The translations under genes were made by a program, and so were the position numbers. Under the pieces are notes generated by a model. The model saw only the letters and a list, made by a program, of their open reading frames with translations. It made no database searches and was not told the DNA's origin. Shown here one piece after another: positions 18,064 through 25,418 of a stretch of 64,000 bases of DNA. Position 1 is the stretch's first letter. Each line of letters opens with the position of its first letter. The DNA comes from Actinopolymorpha singaporensis (GTDB taxonomy: Bacteria > Actinomycetota > Actinomycetes > Propionibacteriales > Actinopolymorphaceae): the NCBI RefSeq assembly GCF_900104745.1, contig NZ_LT629732.1:744001-808000 (forward strand), in the 5' to 3' direction.

Positions 18064-18154
18064 CGGAGGCGGCGGGATTTGAACCCGCGAGAGGGGATGA
18101 ACCCTCAACCCGCTTAGCAGGCGGGCGCCATAGACCGGACTAGGCGACGCCTCC
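18064..18154 (-). tRNA. tRNA-Ser (anticodon GCT)
   Basis: Reads serine codons AGC/AGU. On the minus strand the acceptor arms GGAGGCG (18154-18148) and CGCCTCC (18071-18065) pair perfectly. The anticodon stem CCCGC/GCGGG encloses the loop with GCT. A long class II variable arm (TTGAGGG...CCCTCTC) and the T arm GCGGGTTCAAATCCCGC follow. The discriminator base is G, as in bacterial tRNA-Ser, and CCA is not encoded. The 91-nt length fits. Confidence 0.96.
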
Positions 18155-18185
18155 CCTCGTCCTGGCAGAGCCAGGGCGCCGGATC

Positions 18186-18215
18186 AGGGTAGCGGGCCGG
18201 GGCGGAGCCGGGCAA
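18186..18215 (-). promoter_or_regulatory. Probable promoter of tRNA-Ser
   Basis: On the minus strand TTGCCC (18215-18210) and TACCCT (18191-18186) are separated by 18 nt, with the tRNA 5' end about 31 nt further on. This fits a housekeeping-sigma promoter. Confidence 0.5.
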
Positions 18216-18510
18216 AGCGACCTGCCCGAAGCCGCGAACCACGAGGTCAGATAGCCAATCTCAGGGTCGTGGCGTACCGTGCGCTGATCCGGCGCACGTC
18301 GCCTATGGCGGGTAACCGGCCGATTGCGCGGGCGTAATCCGGAGAAAACGTACCGAAAACGGGCATTGACCTGGCACACCCCTGTCCGAACAGGAGCCGC
18401 ACGTGGAGCTCGGCAAACCTCGCGACCAGAGTGCACCGGATATTGCGCCCGCGGGTGCAACTCCGGCACCTGCTCGAACGTCGTGCCAGGGTGAGAGCCA
18501 GCACATCCGC

Positions 18511-18582
18511 TCCCGAGGGCGGTCCTGGACGGGGGCCCGAGTGGGATCCCGAGGGCGGTCCTGGACGGGGGTCCGAGTGGGA
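18511..18582. repeat. 36-bp tandem duplication upstream of the LCP gene
   Basis: Two adjacent 36-bp units (18511-18546 and 18547-18582) differ at a single base (C to T in GGGCCCGAG versus GGTCCGAG). They end 13 bp before the LCP start codon. A small frame starting at GTG 18403, preceded by AGGAG at a good distance and ending 8 nt inside the LCP gene, reads through both units in phase (12 residues each); its codon usage is poor, so I do not call it a gene. The rest of the 18155-18595 gap holds only the tRNA promoter. Confidence 0.85.
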
Positions 18583-18595
18583 TTGAATACGGTCC

Positions 18596-20134
18596 ATGAC
18601 TGAGCTGGTAAGGGACGACCACGGCACGTCGTCGAGGCGGCCGGTGACCGACCGGCGGCGTCGTCGTCGGCCGGCCTCGTTCACCAGCGCTCTCCTGCTC
18701 ACGGTCGTCGGCGCGCTCGTGCCCGGCCTCGGCCTGCTGGCCGCCGGGCGCCGCCGGCTCGGCGCGGCGGTGCTGACCGTCACCGTGGCCCTCCTCGCCG
18801 TCACCGCCTGGATCGGGCTCACCCAGCGGCGATCGGTCCTGCACTGGCTGGTCCAGCCGGACACCCTGCGGCTGATCGGAATCGTGCTGCCGGTGATCGG
18901 CCTGGCCTGGATGGTGGTGATCGTCCTCACCTACCGCTCGCTGCGGCCCTGGAACGTCAGCCCGTTGCAGCGCATCCTCGGTTCGGCTCTCGTCACCCTT
19001 CTGGTGCTGGTCGTGCTCACCCCGCTCGCCGTCGGCGGCCGCTACGCGCAAGTGCAGCGCGGGGTCGTCCAGGACGTCTTCGCCGGTTCGCACAGCCGGA
19101 GCGCCACCCGGCCCAAGAACGTCACCGCGGCCGACCCGTGGGCAGGCCAGGACCGCGTCAACGTACTCCTGCTCGGCGGCGACGGCGGCAAGGACCGCGC
19201 CGGCATCCGGCCGGACAGCATCCAGGTGGCGAGCATCGACACCCACACCGGCAACACCGTGCTGTTCAGCCTGCCGCGCAACCTGGAGAAGGTGCCGTTC
19301 CCGCCCGGCTCGTCGCTTGCCAAGGCGTACAAGGGTGGCGTCTACGCCGGGCCCGGCGACCAGCTGGAGTGGATGATCAACTCCATCTACCGTAACGTCC
19401 CCGCCCAGCACCCGGGCCTGCTCGACAGCGACAACCCCGGCGCCGACGCCACCAAGCTGGCCGTGGGCCAGGCGCTCGGTCTCAAGCTCGACTACTACGT
19501 CCTCATCAACCTGCAGGGCTTCGAGCAACTGGTCAACGCGCTCGGCGGGATCACCGTCAACATCAACGAGCGAGTGGCCATCGGCGGCGCGACCGACGAG
19601 GGGATCAAGCCCTCGGGGTACCTCCACCCGGGCCCCAACCAGCATCTGGACGGCTACCACGCGCTGTGGTTCGCCCGCGGCCGGTACGGCGCCGACGACT
19701 ACCAGCGGATGCTGCGTCAGCGCTGCGCGATGAAGGCGATCATCGACCAGGCCAACCCGGGCACGGTTCTCACGAGGTACGAAGCGATCGCCAAGACGTC
19801 GAAGCACATCGTGCTCACCGACATCCCGAGCTCACTGCTCCCGGCGTTCGTCGACCTGTCGATGCGGGTGAAGGGCGGCGACGTCAAGAGCATCGCCTTC
19901 ACCAACAAGATCATCAAGCCGTGGGACCCCGACTACAAGTTGATCCACAAGCGGGTGAGCACCGCGATCACGGCCAGCGAGAAGGCGCCGCCGACGAAGA
20001 AGCCGGCGATCCCCAAGGACAACCCCAACAAGACGGCGAAGCCCACGCCCACGCCCACCGGCAGCGCCACCCCGGACCCGAACGCACCGGCCGACTCCCT
20101 CGCCGACGCCTGCGCCTACCGCCCGGTCAAGTAG
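18596..20134 (+). CDS. LytR-CpsA-Psr (LCP) family cell-wall glycopolymer ligase
   Basis: Membrane-anchored phosphotransferase that attaches lipid-linked glycopolymers (teichoic-acid-like or arabinogalactan-type) to peptidoglycan. An Arg-rich cytosolic start is followed by about four membrane segments (residues 25-150) and the extracellular LCP domain (about 180-420), with VNVLLLGGDGGKDRAGIRPDS, the SLPRN arginine motif, DYYVLINLQGFEQLVNALGGI and the FARGRYGADDYQRMLRQR core. A Lys/Pro/Thr-rich tail (about 455-495) may span the wall. The extra N-terminal membrane segments are more than the single anchor of classical LCPs. The start follows a 36-bp tandem repeat closely; no clear Shine-Dalgarno is seen. 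Confidence 0.9.
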   Translation: MTELVRDDHGTSSRRPVTDRRRRRRPASFTSALLLTVVGALVPGLGLLAAGRRRLGAAVLTVTVALLAVTAWIGLTQRRSVLHWLVQPDTLRLIGIVLPVIGLAWMVVIVLTYRSLRPWNVSPLQRILGSALVTLLVLVVLTPLAVGGRYAQVQRGVVQDVFAGSHSRSATRPKNVTAADPWAGQDRVNVLLLGGDGGKDRAGIRPDSIQVASIDTHTGNTVLFSLPRNLEKVPFPPGSSLAKAYKGGVYAGPGDQLEWMINSIYRNVPAQHPGLLDSDNPGADATKLAVGQALGLKLDYYVLINLQGFEQLVNALGGITVNINERVAIGGATDEGIKPSGYLHPGPNQHLDGYHALWFARGRYGADDYQRMLRQRCAMKAIIDQANPGTVLTRYEAIAKTSKHIVLTDIPSSLLPAFVDLSMRVKGGDVKSIAFTNKIIKPWDPDYKLIHKRVSTAITASEKAPPTKKPAIPKDNPNKTAKPTPTPTGSATPDPNAPADSLADACAYRPVK

Positions 20135-20139
20135 CCGGC

Positions 20140-20685
20140 TCAGTTGAGCGGGCGGTAGCCGTGTGCGGTGTTCAGCCGGCCCTGCAACTGTTCCTCCAGC
20201 GAACCGACCGGTGTGTCCAGCAGCCGGGTGGCGATCAGGCTGCGCCGGCCGTCGGCCAGCGCGACGACGAACACCGGCCCGGCCGCGCCGTCGGATCGTC
20301 GTACGTCGGCAACCTCCGACCAGCGCGCCGAGCGCACGCTGTCGCGACGCCAGTTGGTCCGGTTGACGAAGCCCTCGTCCGACAGCACCAGGCCCGACCG
20401 CCGGTTGAGCAGTGACCACGCGGCCAGCGCCACGACGATCACGAAGACCACGAAGAAGATCCACTCCAGTGCCACGACGACGGCGCCGTCGATCGCGGGT
20501 ACACCCCGGCGGAGCGCCTCGGCCACCACGACCAGGGCAAGCCACACGCAGGCCATGCCGAGCATGCGGACACCGAGCGCCGGGCGCAGGCGGTAGCTGA
20601 CCGGGGACTTCGAACCGGGCGAGCCGGGCGAGCCGTGTGGGGTCGACGGGGTCTGTGCGGCGGACATGACACCGGAGTCTGTCAC
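20140..20685 (-). CDS. PH-like-domain membrane protein (hypothetical)
   Basis: A 181-residue protein with a Ser/Pro/Gly-rich N-terminus, two adjacent hydrophobic segments (about residues 38-60 and 66-88) and a C-terminal domain (about 95-160) of the small bacterial PH type: LVLSDEGFVNRTNWRRDSVRSARWSEVADV then a FVVALADGR strand. Such proteins have no known reaction. The start is either GTG 20685 or ATG 20667. It converges on the LCP gene with a 5-bp gap. Confidence 0.68.
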   Translation of the reverse strand: MTDSGVMSAAQTPSTPHGSPGSPGSKSPVSYRLRPALGVRMLGMACVWLALVVVAEALRRGVPAIDGAVVVALEWIFFVVFVIVVALAAWSLLNRRSGLVLSDEGFVNRTNWRRDSVRSARWSEVADVRRSDGAAGPVFVVALADGRRSLIATRLLDTPVGSLEEQLQGRLNTAHGYRPLN

Positions 20686-20700
20686 GCCGCCACCGCGCCA

Positions 20701-20720
20701 CCGTCAGGCGTCCGGCTCGG
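20701..20720. repeat. 20-bp direct repeat, left copy (brackets the DUF6081 gene)
   Basis: Identical 20-bp sequence to 21927-21946. The right copy encodes the last codons and stop of the TetR gene on the minus strand (EPDA-stop); the left copy has no gene around it. The homology stops sharply at both ends. Confidence 0.85.
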
Positions 20721-20899
20721 CATTCTGTTCGAGCCGGTCGTCTCCCGGTGGCACGGGACATCACCTCTCGGCTCAGCTATCTTCGACGAAGTTGATCATG
20801 CCAGGTGCGACCTGCGGGTCTGCTGTCATCGAGAGGCCTGCCCTGAGCTTCACGCAACGCGGACTTGCCCGGGCAGTCGAGGGGCGGGAGGCAGAAGAC

Positions 20900-21913
20900 A
20901 TGCGCGATCTCGAGTCCCTTCGCGCGGAAAACGGGACCTACCGGCATCTTTGGGACGATTTCAGGGACGGGTTCAGCGTCGGTTCCCCCACGGCGAAGTG
21001 GTTCTACTTCAGCGCTGGGAGCTTCACAGGTGACGACGGCGTCGTCTCCACCAGCTCCCACGGCCTCACCGTCGTCGCTCGGGGCGAGAATCGAACGACG
21101 GGAGAACCCGCGTTCACGCTCTCAGTCGCGCCGGACAGCCAGAACGGCGGGCTCCCCGGTGGGCTGGACCACGTGAAGTGGCTCGCCTATGCCAACCACA
21201 CCGCCTCCAGCGGCTACCCCGGGTTCGATGCCGTCCCCGGCCGGGTCCTCTCCTTCGAGACCTGGCTCGGAGGACGGACGTACGGTACGCGGCTCCAACC
21301 GTTCGGCGGCGCCGTGGACGACCCGGACGACGACCTGCGGCTCGCCTCGTTCGCGGCCAACCAGATCGACTTCGAGACGTACGTCGTCTTCGACTTCTTC
21401 CTCACGAACAAAACCATCTACGCCTTCTACGAGCGCCTCCCGTTCGGCAGGGGCCCGGAGCTCGGAGACAACTACGCGGCGTTCAGCTTCCAGATCCCCG
21501 TCGCCGCCAACCACCCGCGCGCGATGCACCATCTGAGGATCTCCTACGACCGTGCGGCCGGAGTCGTGCACTGGTACGTGAACGAGGAGGAGGTGTTCAA
21601 GGTCGACCGCATCGGCTGCCTCGTCGACCGCAGGTATCTCACCCTGGACCACGGCGGTGAGGAGATACTCGTGGAGCCGCGGCAACTCGCCTGCGGCATG
21701 GGTATGTTCACGTTGCTGGACGGGTACCGTCCGACGGGCATCGGCCTGGTGAAGCTCGGCGACGGCCCCACCGGCTACTTCGACCCCACCGTCGGCGATC
21801 CCACGCCCGCGCCCTTCGTGGACCCCTCGAGTCTCCCGTCCAACCGGCTGTTCGGCCAGGGGGCGAGGCTCGAGGTTCGTCGCGTGGTGGTCTCGAGCGC
21901 GGTCAGCACCTGA
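20900..21913 (+). CDS. DUF6081 family protein
   Basis: A 337-residue soluble protein of a family I recognise only as a domain of unknown function in actinobacteria. It has a lectin/concanavalin-like feel: long beta-rich stretches such as DHVKWLAYANHTASSGYPGFDAVPG, FETYVVFDFFLTNKTIYAFYERLPFG and YDRAAGVVHWYVNEEEVFKVDRIG. No signal peptide is visible. I start at ATG 20900 because a GGGAGG ribosome site lies 8 nt upstream and the conserved region (WDDFRDGFSVGSPTAKWFYF) begins soon after; an upstream extension in frame is low-complexity. The gene is bracketed by 20-bp direct repeats and its third positions are less G/C-biased than its neighbours. Confidence 0.75.
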   Translation: MRDLESLRAENGTYRHLWDDFRDGFSVGSPTAKWFYFSAGSFTGDDGVVSTSSHGLTVVARGENRTTGEPAFTLSVAPDSQNGGLPGGLDHVKWLAYANHTASSGYPGFDAVPGRVLSFETWLGGRTYGTRLQPFGGAVDDPDDDLRLASFAANQIDFETYVVFDFFLTNKTIYAFYERLPFGRGPELGDNYAAFSFQIPVAANHPRAMHHLRISYDRAAGVVHWYVNEEEVFKVDRIGCLVDRRYLTLDHGGEEILVEPRQLACGMGMFTLLDGYRPTGIGLVKLGDGPTGYFDPTVGDPTPAPFVDPSSLPSNRLFGQGARLEVRRVVVSSAVST

Positions 21914-21926
21914 TCCGGGCCGGTGG

Positions 21927-21946
21927 CCGTCAGGCGTCCGGCTCGG
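21927..21946. repeat. 20-bp direct repeat, right copy
   Basis: Exact copy of 20701-20720, lying at the 3' end of the TetR gene and 14 bp after the DUF6081 stop. Confidence 0.85.
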
Positions 21947-22544
21947 AGGATCCGCGAATCAGCGCCTGGAACGCCGGCCGCAGCAGGTCGGTGATCTGTT
22001 CGGGCGAGGCGTCGCGCAGGTGGTCGAGCTCGAGCAGGTGGCGCCCGGTGGTGACACCGAGCAGGACCGCCACCAGAAGGGCCGACCGCAGTTCCGGGTC
22101 GTCGGCCGGGATCGCCCTGGCGCCCTGAGCGATCTGCGCGGCCAGCGACGCCCGCACCGCCTCGGTCGCCTCCGGATGAGTGAACGCCGACCGCAGCAGG
22201 GGCATGGTGGCCGCCTGCCCGCTCAGCTTGACGCCCAGGATCGACAGCAGCAGCTCGGCGAACTCGGCCGGCTCCGCGGGCAGCTCCTCGCCCGCCGGCA
22301 CGTGCACGGCCTGCCGGAACAGCTGGTCCTTCGAACCGAAGTACTGCATCACCAGCGCCGGGTCGACCCCGGCCGCGCCGGCGACGCCCCGGATGGTGGT
22401 GCGTTCGTAGCCGCGCTCGGCGAACTCCCGGCGAGCCGAGGCCAGGATCCGCTCCTCGGTCTGCCGGCGGCGCTCGGCCCGGCTCGGCCGGGGACGGCCG
22501 GCTTCGCCGGGCGGGCCTGCCTCGGGGTTCCTGGCGGCACTCAT
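21930..22544 (-). CDS. TetR family transcriptional regulator
   Basis: A 204-residue TetR/AcrR repressor. The N-terminal HTH (about residues 28-75) reads ILASARREFAERGYERTTIRGVAGAAGVDPALVMQYFGSKDQLF; the C-terminal ligand/dimer domain belongs to the group with a PADDPELRSALLVAVLLGVTTGRH segment. I chose the ATG at 22544: a TAGAGT element lies 7 nt upstream, consistent with a leaderless transcript. It diverges from the SnoaL-like gene, and an inverted repeat in the shared promoter is a likely operator. The inducer is unknown. Confidence 0.9.
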   Translation of the reverse strand: MSAARNPEAGPPGEAGRPRPSRAERRRQTEERILASARREFAERGYERTTIRGVAGAAGVDPALVMQYFGSKDQLFRQAVHVPAGEELPAEPAEFAELLLSILGVKLSGQAATMPLLRSAFTHPEATEAVRASLAAQIAQGARAIPADDPELRSALLVAVLLGVTTGRHLLELDHLRDASPEQITDLLRPAFQALIRGSSEPDA

Positions 22545-22551
22545 TCCCGTG

Positions 22552-22557
22552 ACTCTA
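22552..22557 (-). promoter_or_regulatory. -10 element of the TetR gene (leaderless type)
   Basis: TAGAGT on the minus strand is separated by 7 nt from the ATG at 22544; no ribosome site is present. Confidence 0.4.
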
Positions 22558-22593
22558 CCGGCGTTGACCAAAGCGGCAACTTCGCTCTACGCT

Positions 22594-22619
22594 CGTTGAG
22601 TTCAACGTTTGTTGAGTGA
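22594..22619. promoter_or_regulatory. Probable TetR operator
   Basis: CGTTGA-GT-TCAACG (22594-22607) is an inverted repeat with 6-bp perfect arms. A further half-site GTTGA (22611-22615) follows in the sequence GTTGAGTGAAC, giving overlapping palindromes in the TetR/SnoaL intergenic gap. It covers the region just upstream of the SnoaL ribosome site, a good position for repression. Confidence 0.6.
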
Positions 22620-22635
22620 ACGGGAGAACACCGTC

Positions 22636-23559
22636 ATGACCGATCTGCCCCGTGAGCTGACCCCTCGACGCGCCTTCGAGCGGTTCCGTCGTTCCGTCCT
22701 GGCCGGCACCACCGACGACGCCGGCGACCAGGCCGAGGACGTCGTGGTCGAGTGGCCTTTCAACCCGCCGGGGCGCCCGCGCCGCCTCCAGGGAAGATCC
22801 GAGCTCGAGGCATTGACGCGCGCCGGGCGGGCCGCACTGCCGATGCGCATCGAGGACGTCCCGGTCGTGGCGATCCACGACAGCCTCGACCCCGAGGTGG
22901 CGATCGTGGAGTACGAGTTGGCCGGGACGCTCAACGCCACGGGCGAGCGCGTGTCCGGCGCGGCGCTGCTGCTGCTCCGCGTCCGCGACGGCCGGGTCGT
23001 GCACGTACGCGAGTACCAGGACGTGGTGGCGATGGCCCAGGCGTTCGGTCAGTACGACGAACTGCTGGCCGCGGTGAAGGCAGCAGCCGGCTCGGCCCCC
23101 GCCGACCCGGCGGATGCCGCCTGCACCGGGGCCGACGACGGGGACCCGCCGGACACCGGGCCTCGGGCCGTCTTCGCCCGCTACCAGCAGGCGGTGCTGG
23201 CGAACTCCGCCGACGCGATGGCCGACCTGTTCGCAGTCGACGGCGTCCAGGACTTCCCGTTCCGGCTGCCGGGCATCCCGGAGCGGCTGGAGGGCCGGGA
23301 GGCGGTGCGTTCCTGGCTCTCGCGGACAGCTGGGCAGTCGATCCGGTTCGAGGCGTACCGCGACGTCACTGTCCACGACACGACCGACCCGGAGGTGATC
23401 GTCGTCGAGCACGCCATCGACTGCACCCACGTCGGAACCGGACGTCCGCTGCGGATGTCGTACGTCTACGTGCTTCGTGCCCGCGACGGACAGATCACCC
23501 TGCTGCGCGACTACGCGAACCTGCTGCCCGCACTCGCCGCCCGCCTGGTCGACGCCTGA
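22636..23559 (+). CDS. Tandem SnoaL/NTF2-like domain protein
   Basis: A 307-residue protein made of two related SnoaL-like cone-shaped (NTF2-fold) domains, residues about 8-145 and 178-305. Both repeat the pattern 'RAxFxRxxxxVLA...', a 'FPFRLPG/WPFNPPG + RLxGR' strand, then 'DPEVxIVEYELxxT' and a final 'LRVRDGRVVHVREYQD'. A disordered Asp/Pro-rich linker joins them. Such folds serve as small hydrolases, isomerases or binding proteins; no catalytic residue can be assigned. Ribosome site GGGAG precedes ATG 22636. The divergent TetR gene and the operator between them suggest it is the regulated target. Confidence 0.78.
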   Translation: MTDLPRELTPRRAFERFRRSVLAGTTDDAGDQAEDVVVEWPFNPPGRPRRLQGRSELEALTRAGRAALPMRIEDVPVVAIHDSLDPEVAIVEYELAGTLNATGERVSGAALLLLRVRDGRVVHVREYQDVVAMAQAFGQYDELLAAVKAAAGSAPADPADAACTGADDGDPPDTGPRAVFARYQQAVLANSADAMADLFAVDGVQDFPFRLPGIPERLEGREAVRSWLSRTAGQSIRFEAYRDVTVHDTTDPEVIVVEHAIDCTHVGTGRPLRMSYVYVLRARDGQITLLRDYANLLPALAARLVDA

Positions 23560-23565
23560 CGCCGG

Positions 23566-24462
23566 TCAGCCCTTGATGCCCGTCTCGGTGACGCCCTGCA
23601 CGAGGTACCGCTGCAGGAACACGAAGATCAGCACCAGTGGGAGGATCGACACCGCAGCAGCCACGAACAGCTCGTGGATGTTGATGGTCTGCGCGGTGAT
23701 GAACGTCGACAGCGCCACCTGCACCGTCCACGACGAGGAGTCCTGCCCGATCACCAGGGGCCACAGGAAGGCGTTCCAGTTGGCGATGAACGTGATGGCG
23801 GCGATCGCGGCGAAGAACGGCAGCGAGTTGGGTACGACGATCAGCCAGAACGTCCGCCAGTAGCCAAGGCCGTCGACCCTGGCCGCCTCCTCCAGCTCCT
23901 TGGGGAAGTTGATGAAGTACTGCCGGAAGAGGAACGCCGCGAACCCGCTGAACAGGCCGGGGATGATCAGGCCGCGCAGCGAGCTCACCCAGCCGAGCGA
24001 GGAGACCAGCACGAAGCTCGGGATGAACGTCACCGCCGCCGGGATCATCAGCGTGGCCACGATCAGGTAGAAGATCTTGTTCGACGCGCGGTGCGGGATC
24101 CGGGCCAGGCCGTAGCCGGCCATCGCCGCCAGCAGCAGCTGCCCGCCGGTGCCGACCACGCCGACGACCGCGGAGTTCCACAGCGCCCGCGCCATCGGAA
24201 CCTCGTTGTCGTTGAACAGCTCGGCGATGTTCTCCCAGTGCAGCGTGGTGGGGAACACCGTCCAGCCGGGCGCGGTGATGTCGGTGTCGCTGGACAGCGC
24301 GTTGCGCACGATGAGGTAGAACGGCACCAGGAACACCACGGTGGTGATCAGCAGCGCCACCCAGCGAGCGATCGTGGCCACCGCGGCCATCGGCCCGCGC
24401 CGGTGCCCGATCGGGACTGGCGTGCCGGTGGTGCGTACGGCGGGTGTGGTCGTGGTCGCCAT
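23566..24462 (-). CDS. Carbohydrate ABC transporter permease (MalG-like)
   Basis: Inner-membrane subunit of a sugar importer; 298 residues, six predicted membrane segments, with the EAA loop that docks the ATPase visible as ELEEAARVDGLGYWRTFWLIVVPNSLP (about 190-217). Its ATG overlaps the stop of the MalF-like gene by one base (TGATG). No ATP-binding subunit is encoded nearby; in actinobacteria such importers commonly share the multitasking MsiK ATPase encoded elsewhere. Confidence 0.93.
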   Translation of the reverse strand: MATTTTPAVRTTGTPVPIGHRRGPMAAVATIARWVALLITTVVFLVPFYLIVRNALSSDTDITAPGWTVFPTTLHWENIAELFNDNEVPMARALWNSAVVGVVGTGGQLLLAAMAGYGLARIPHRASNKIFYLIVATLMIPAAVTFIPSFVLVSSLGWVSSLRGLIIPGLFSGFAAFLFRQYFINFPKELEEAARVDGLGYWRTFWLIVVPNSLPFFAAIAAITFIANWNAFLWPLVIGQDSSSWTVQVALSTFITAQTINIHELFVAAAVSILPLVLIFVFLQRYLVQGVTETGIKG

Positions 24463-25412
24463 CAGTCCGCCTTACCGAATCCGAAGATCCTGCTCTGCAC
24501 CAGCGTGAGCACCATGATGATCGCCGCCAGGATGAGCGCGCCGGCACTGCCCCGGCCGAGATCCTGGATGGAGCTCAGCGAGACGCCGTACAGGTACACC
24601 AGCGGCGGCCGGGCGTAGTTGACGTTGCCGACGAGGTTGTAGAACTCGTCGAAAGCCTGGTAGGCCGCGATGAGGTTCAGCAGCAGCACCGCGATCGAGG
24701 TGGCCCGCAACTGCGGGAACGTGATGTGGCGGAACACCTGCCAGCCCGGCTTGGCGCCGTCGACGTAGGCCGCCTCGTAGAGGTCGGTCGGGATGCGCTG
24801 CAGGCCCGCGATGAACAGGATCATGTAGAAGCCGAGCTGCAGCCACAGCCGCACGGTCACCAGCGGAATCCAGTACCACGGCGGGTCGACGGAGCTCAGC
24901 CAGGCGATGTTGTCGATCCCGAACCAGCTCAGCACGGTGTTGGCCAGGCCGAACCGCACGCCGTTGAAGATGGACAGCTTCCAGATCAGCGAGGCCACGA
25001 CGTACGAACACGCGGTGGGCAGGAAGAACACCGAACGGAAGAACGCCCGTGCCACCCTCACACCGTTGACCAGGAGCGCCAGCCCGAGGGACAACGCGAA
25101 CGTCAGGGGCACGATGAACACCGCGAACACGGTGAACGTGACCAGGCTGGACAGGAAGTTCGGGTCCGTCAGCATGTCGACGTAGTTGCGCAGCCCCACG
25201 AAGTCGGTCGGCGTGACCGTGTTGCGGGCGTCGAAGAAGCTGAGGAACAGGCTCCACACGATCGGCACGTAGCCGAAGACGAGCAGGCCGACGAGGAACG
25301 GGCCGACGAAGAGCCAGTAGGCGAGGGAGGTGCCGCGAATACCGCGGCGCCTCCCCCTGCCTGTGGACTGGGCGGTGCCGCCCGTGGTGGACGGCTCGGT
25401 GACGGCACTCAT
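24462..25412 (-). CDS. Carbohydrate ABC transporter permease (MalF-like)
   Basis: Second membrane subunit of the sugar importer; 316 residues. A basic Thr/Gly/Arg N-terminal tail precedes six membrane segments; the EAA motif is DLYEAAYVDGAKPGWQVFRHITFPQL (about 205-230). The gene begins 6 nt after the substrate-binding protein's stop, so the three form one operon. Confidence 0.93.
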   Translation of the reverse strand: MSAVTEPSTTGGTAQSTGRGRRRGIRGTSLAYWLFVGPFLVGLLVFGYVPIVWSLFLSFFDARNTVTPTDFVGLRNYVDMLTDPNFLSSLVTFTVFAVFIVPLTFALSLGLALLVNGVRVARAFFRSVFFLPTACSYVVASLIWKLSIFNGVRFGLANTVLSWFGIDNIAWLSSVDPPWYWIPLVTVRLWLQLGFYMILFIAGLQRIPTDLYEAAYVDGAKPGWQVFRHITFPQLRATSIAVLLLNLIAAYQAFDEFYNLVGNVNYARPPLVYLYGVSLSSIQDLGRGSAGALILAAIIMVLTLVQSRIFGFGKAD

Positions 25413-25418
25413 CGCCGC

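Noticed and set aside
18403-18603. 66-codon gene upstream of LCP
   Set aside because: Good ribosome site but weak third-position bias and repeat-derived sequence; kept as a finding, not as a gene.
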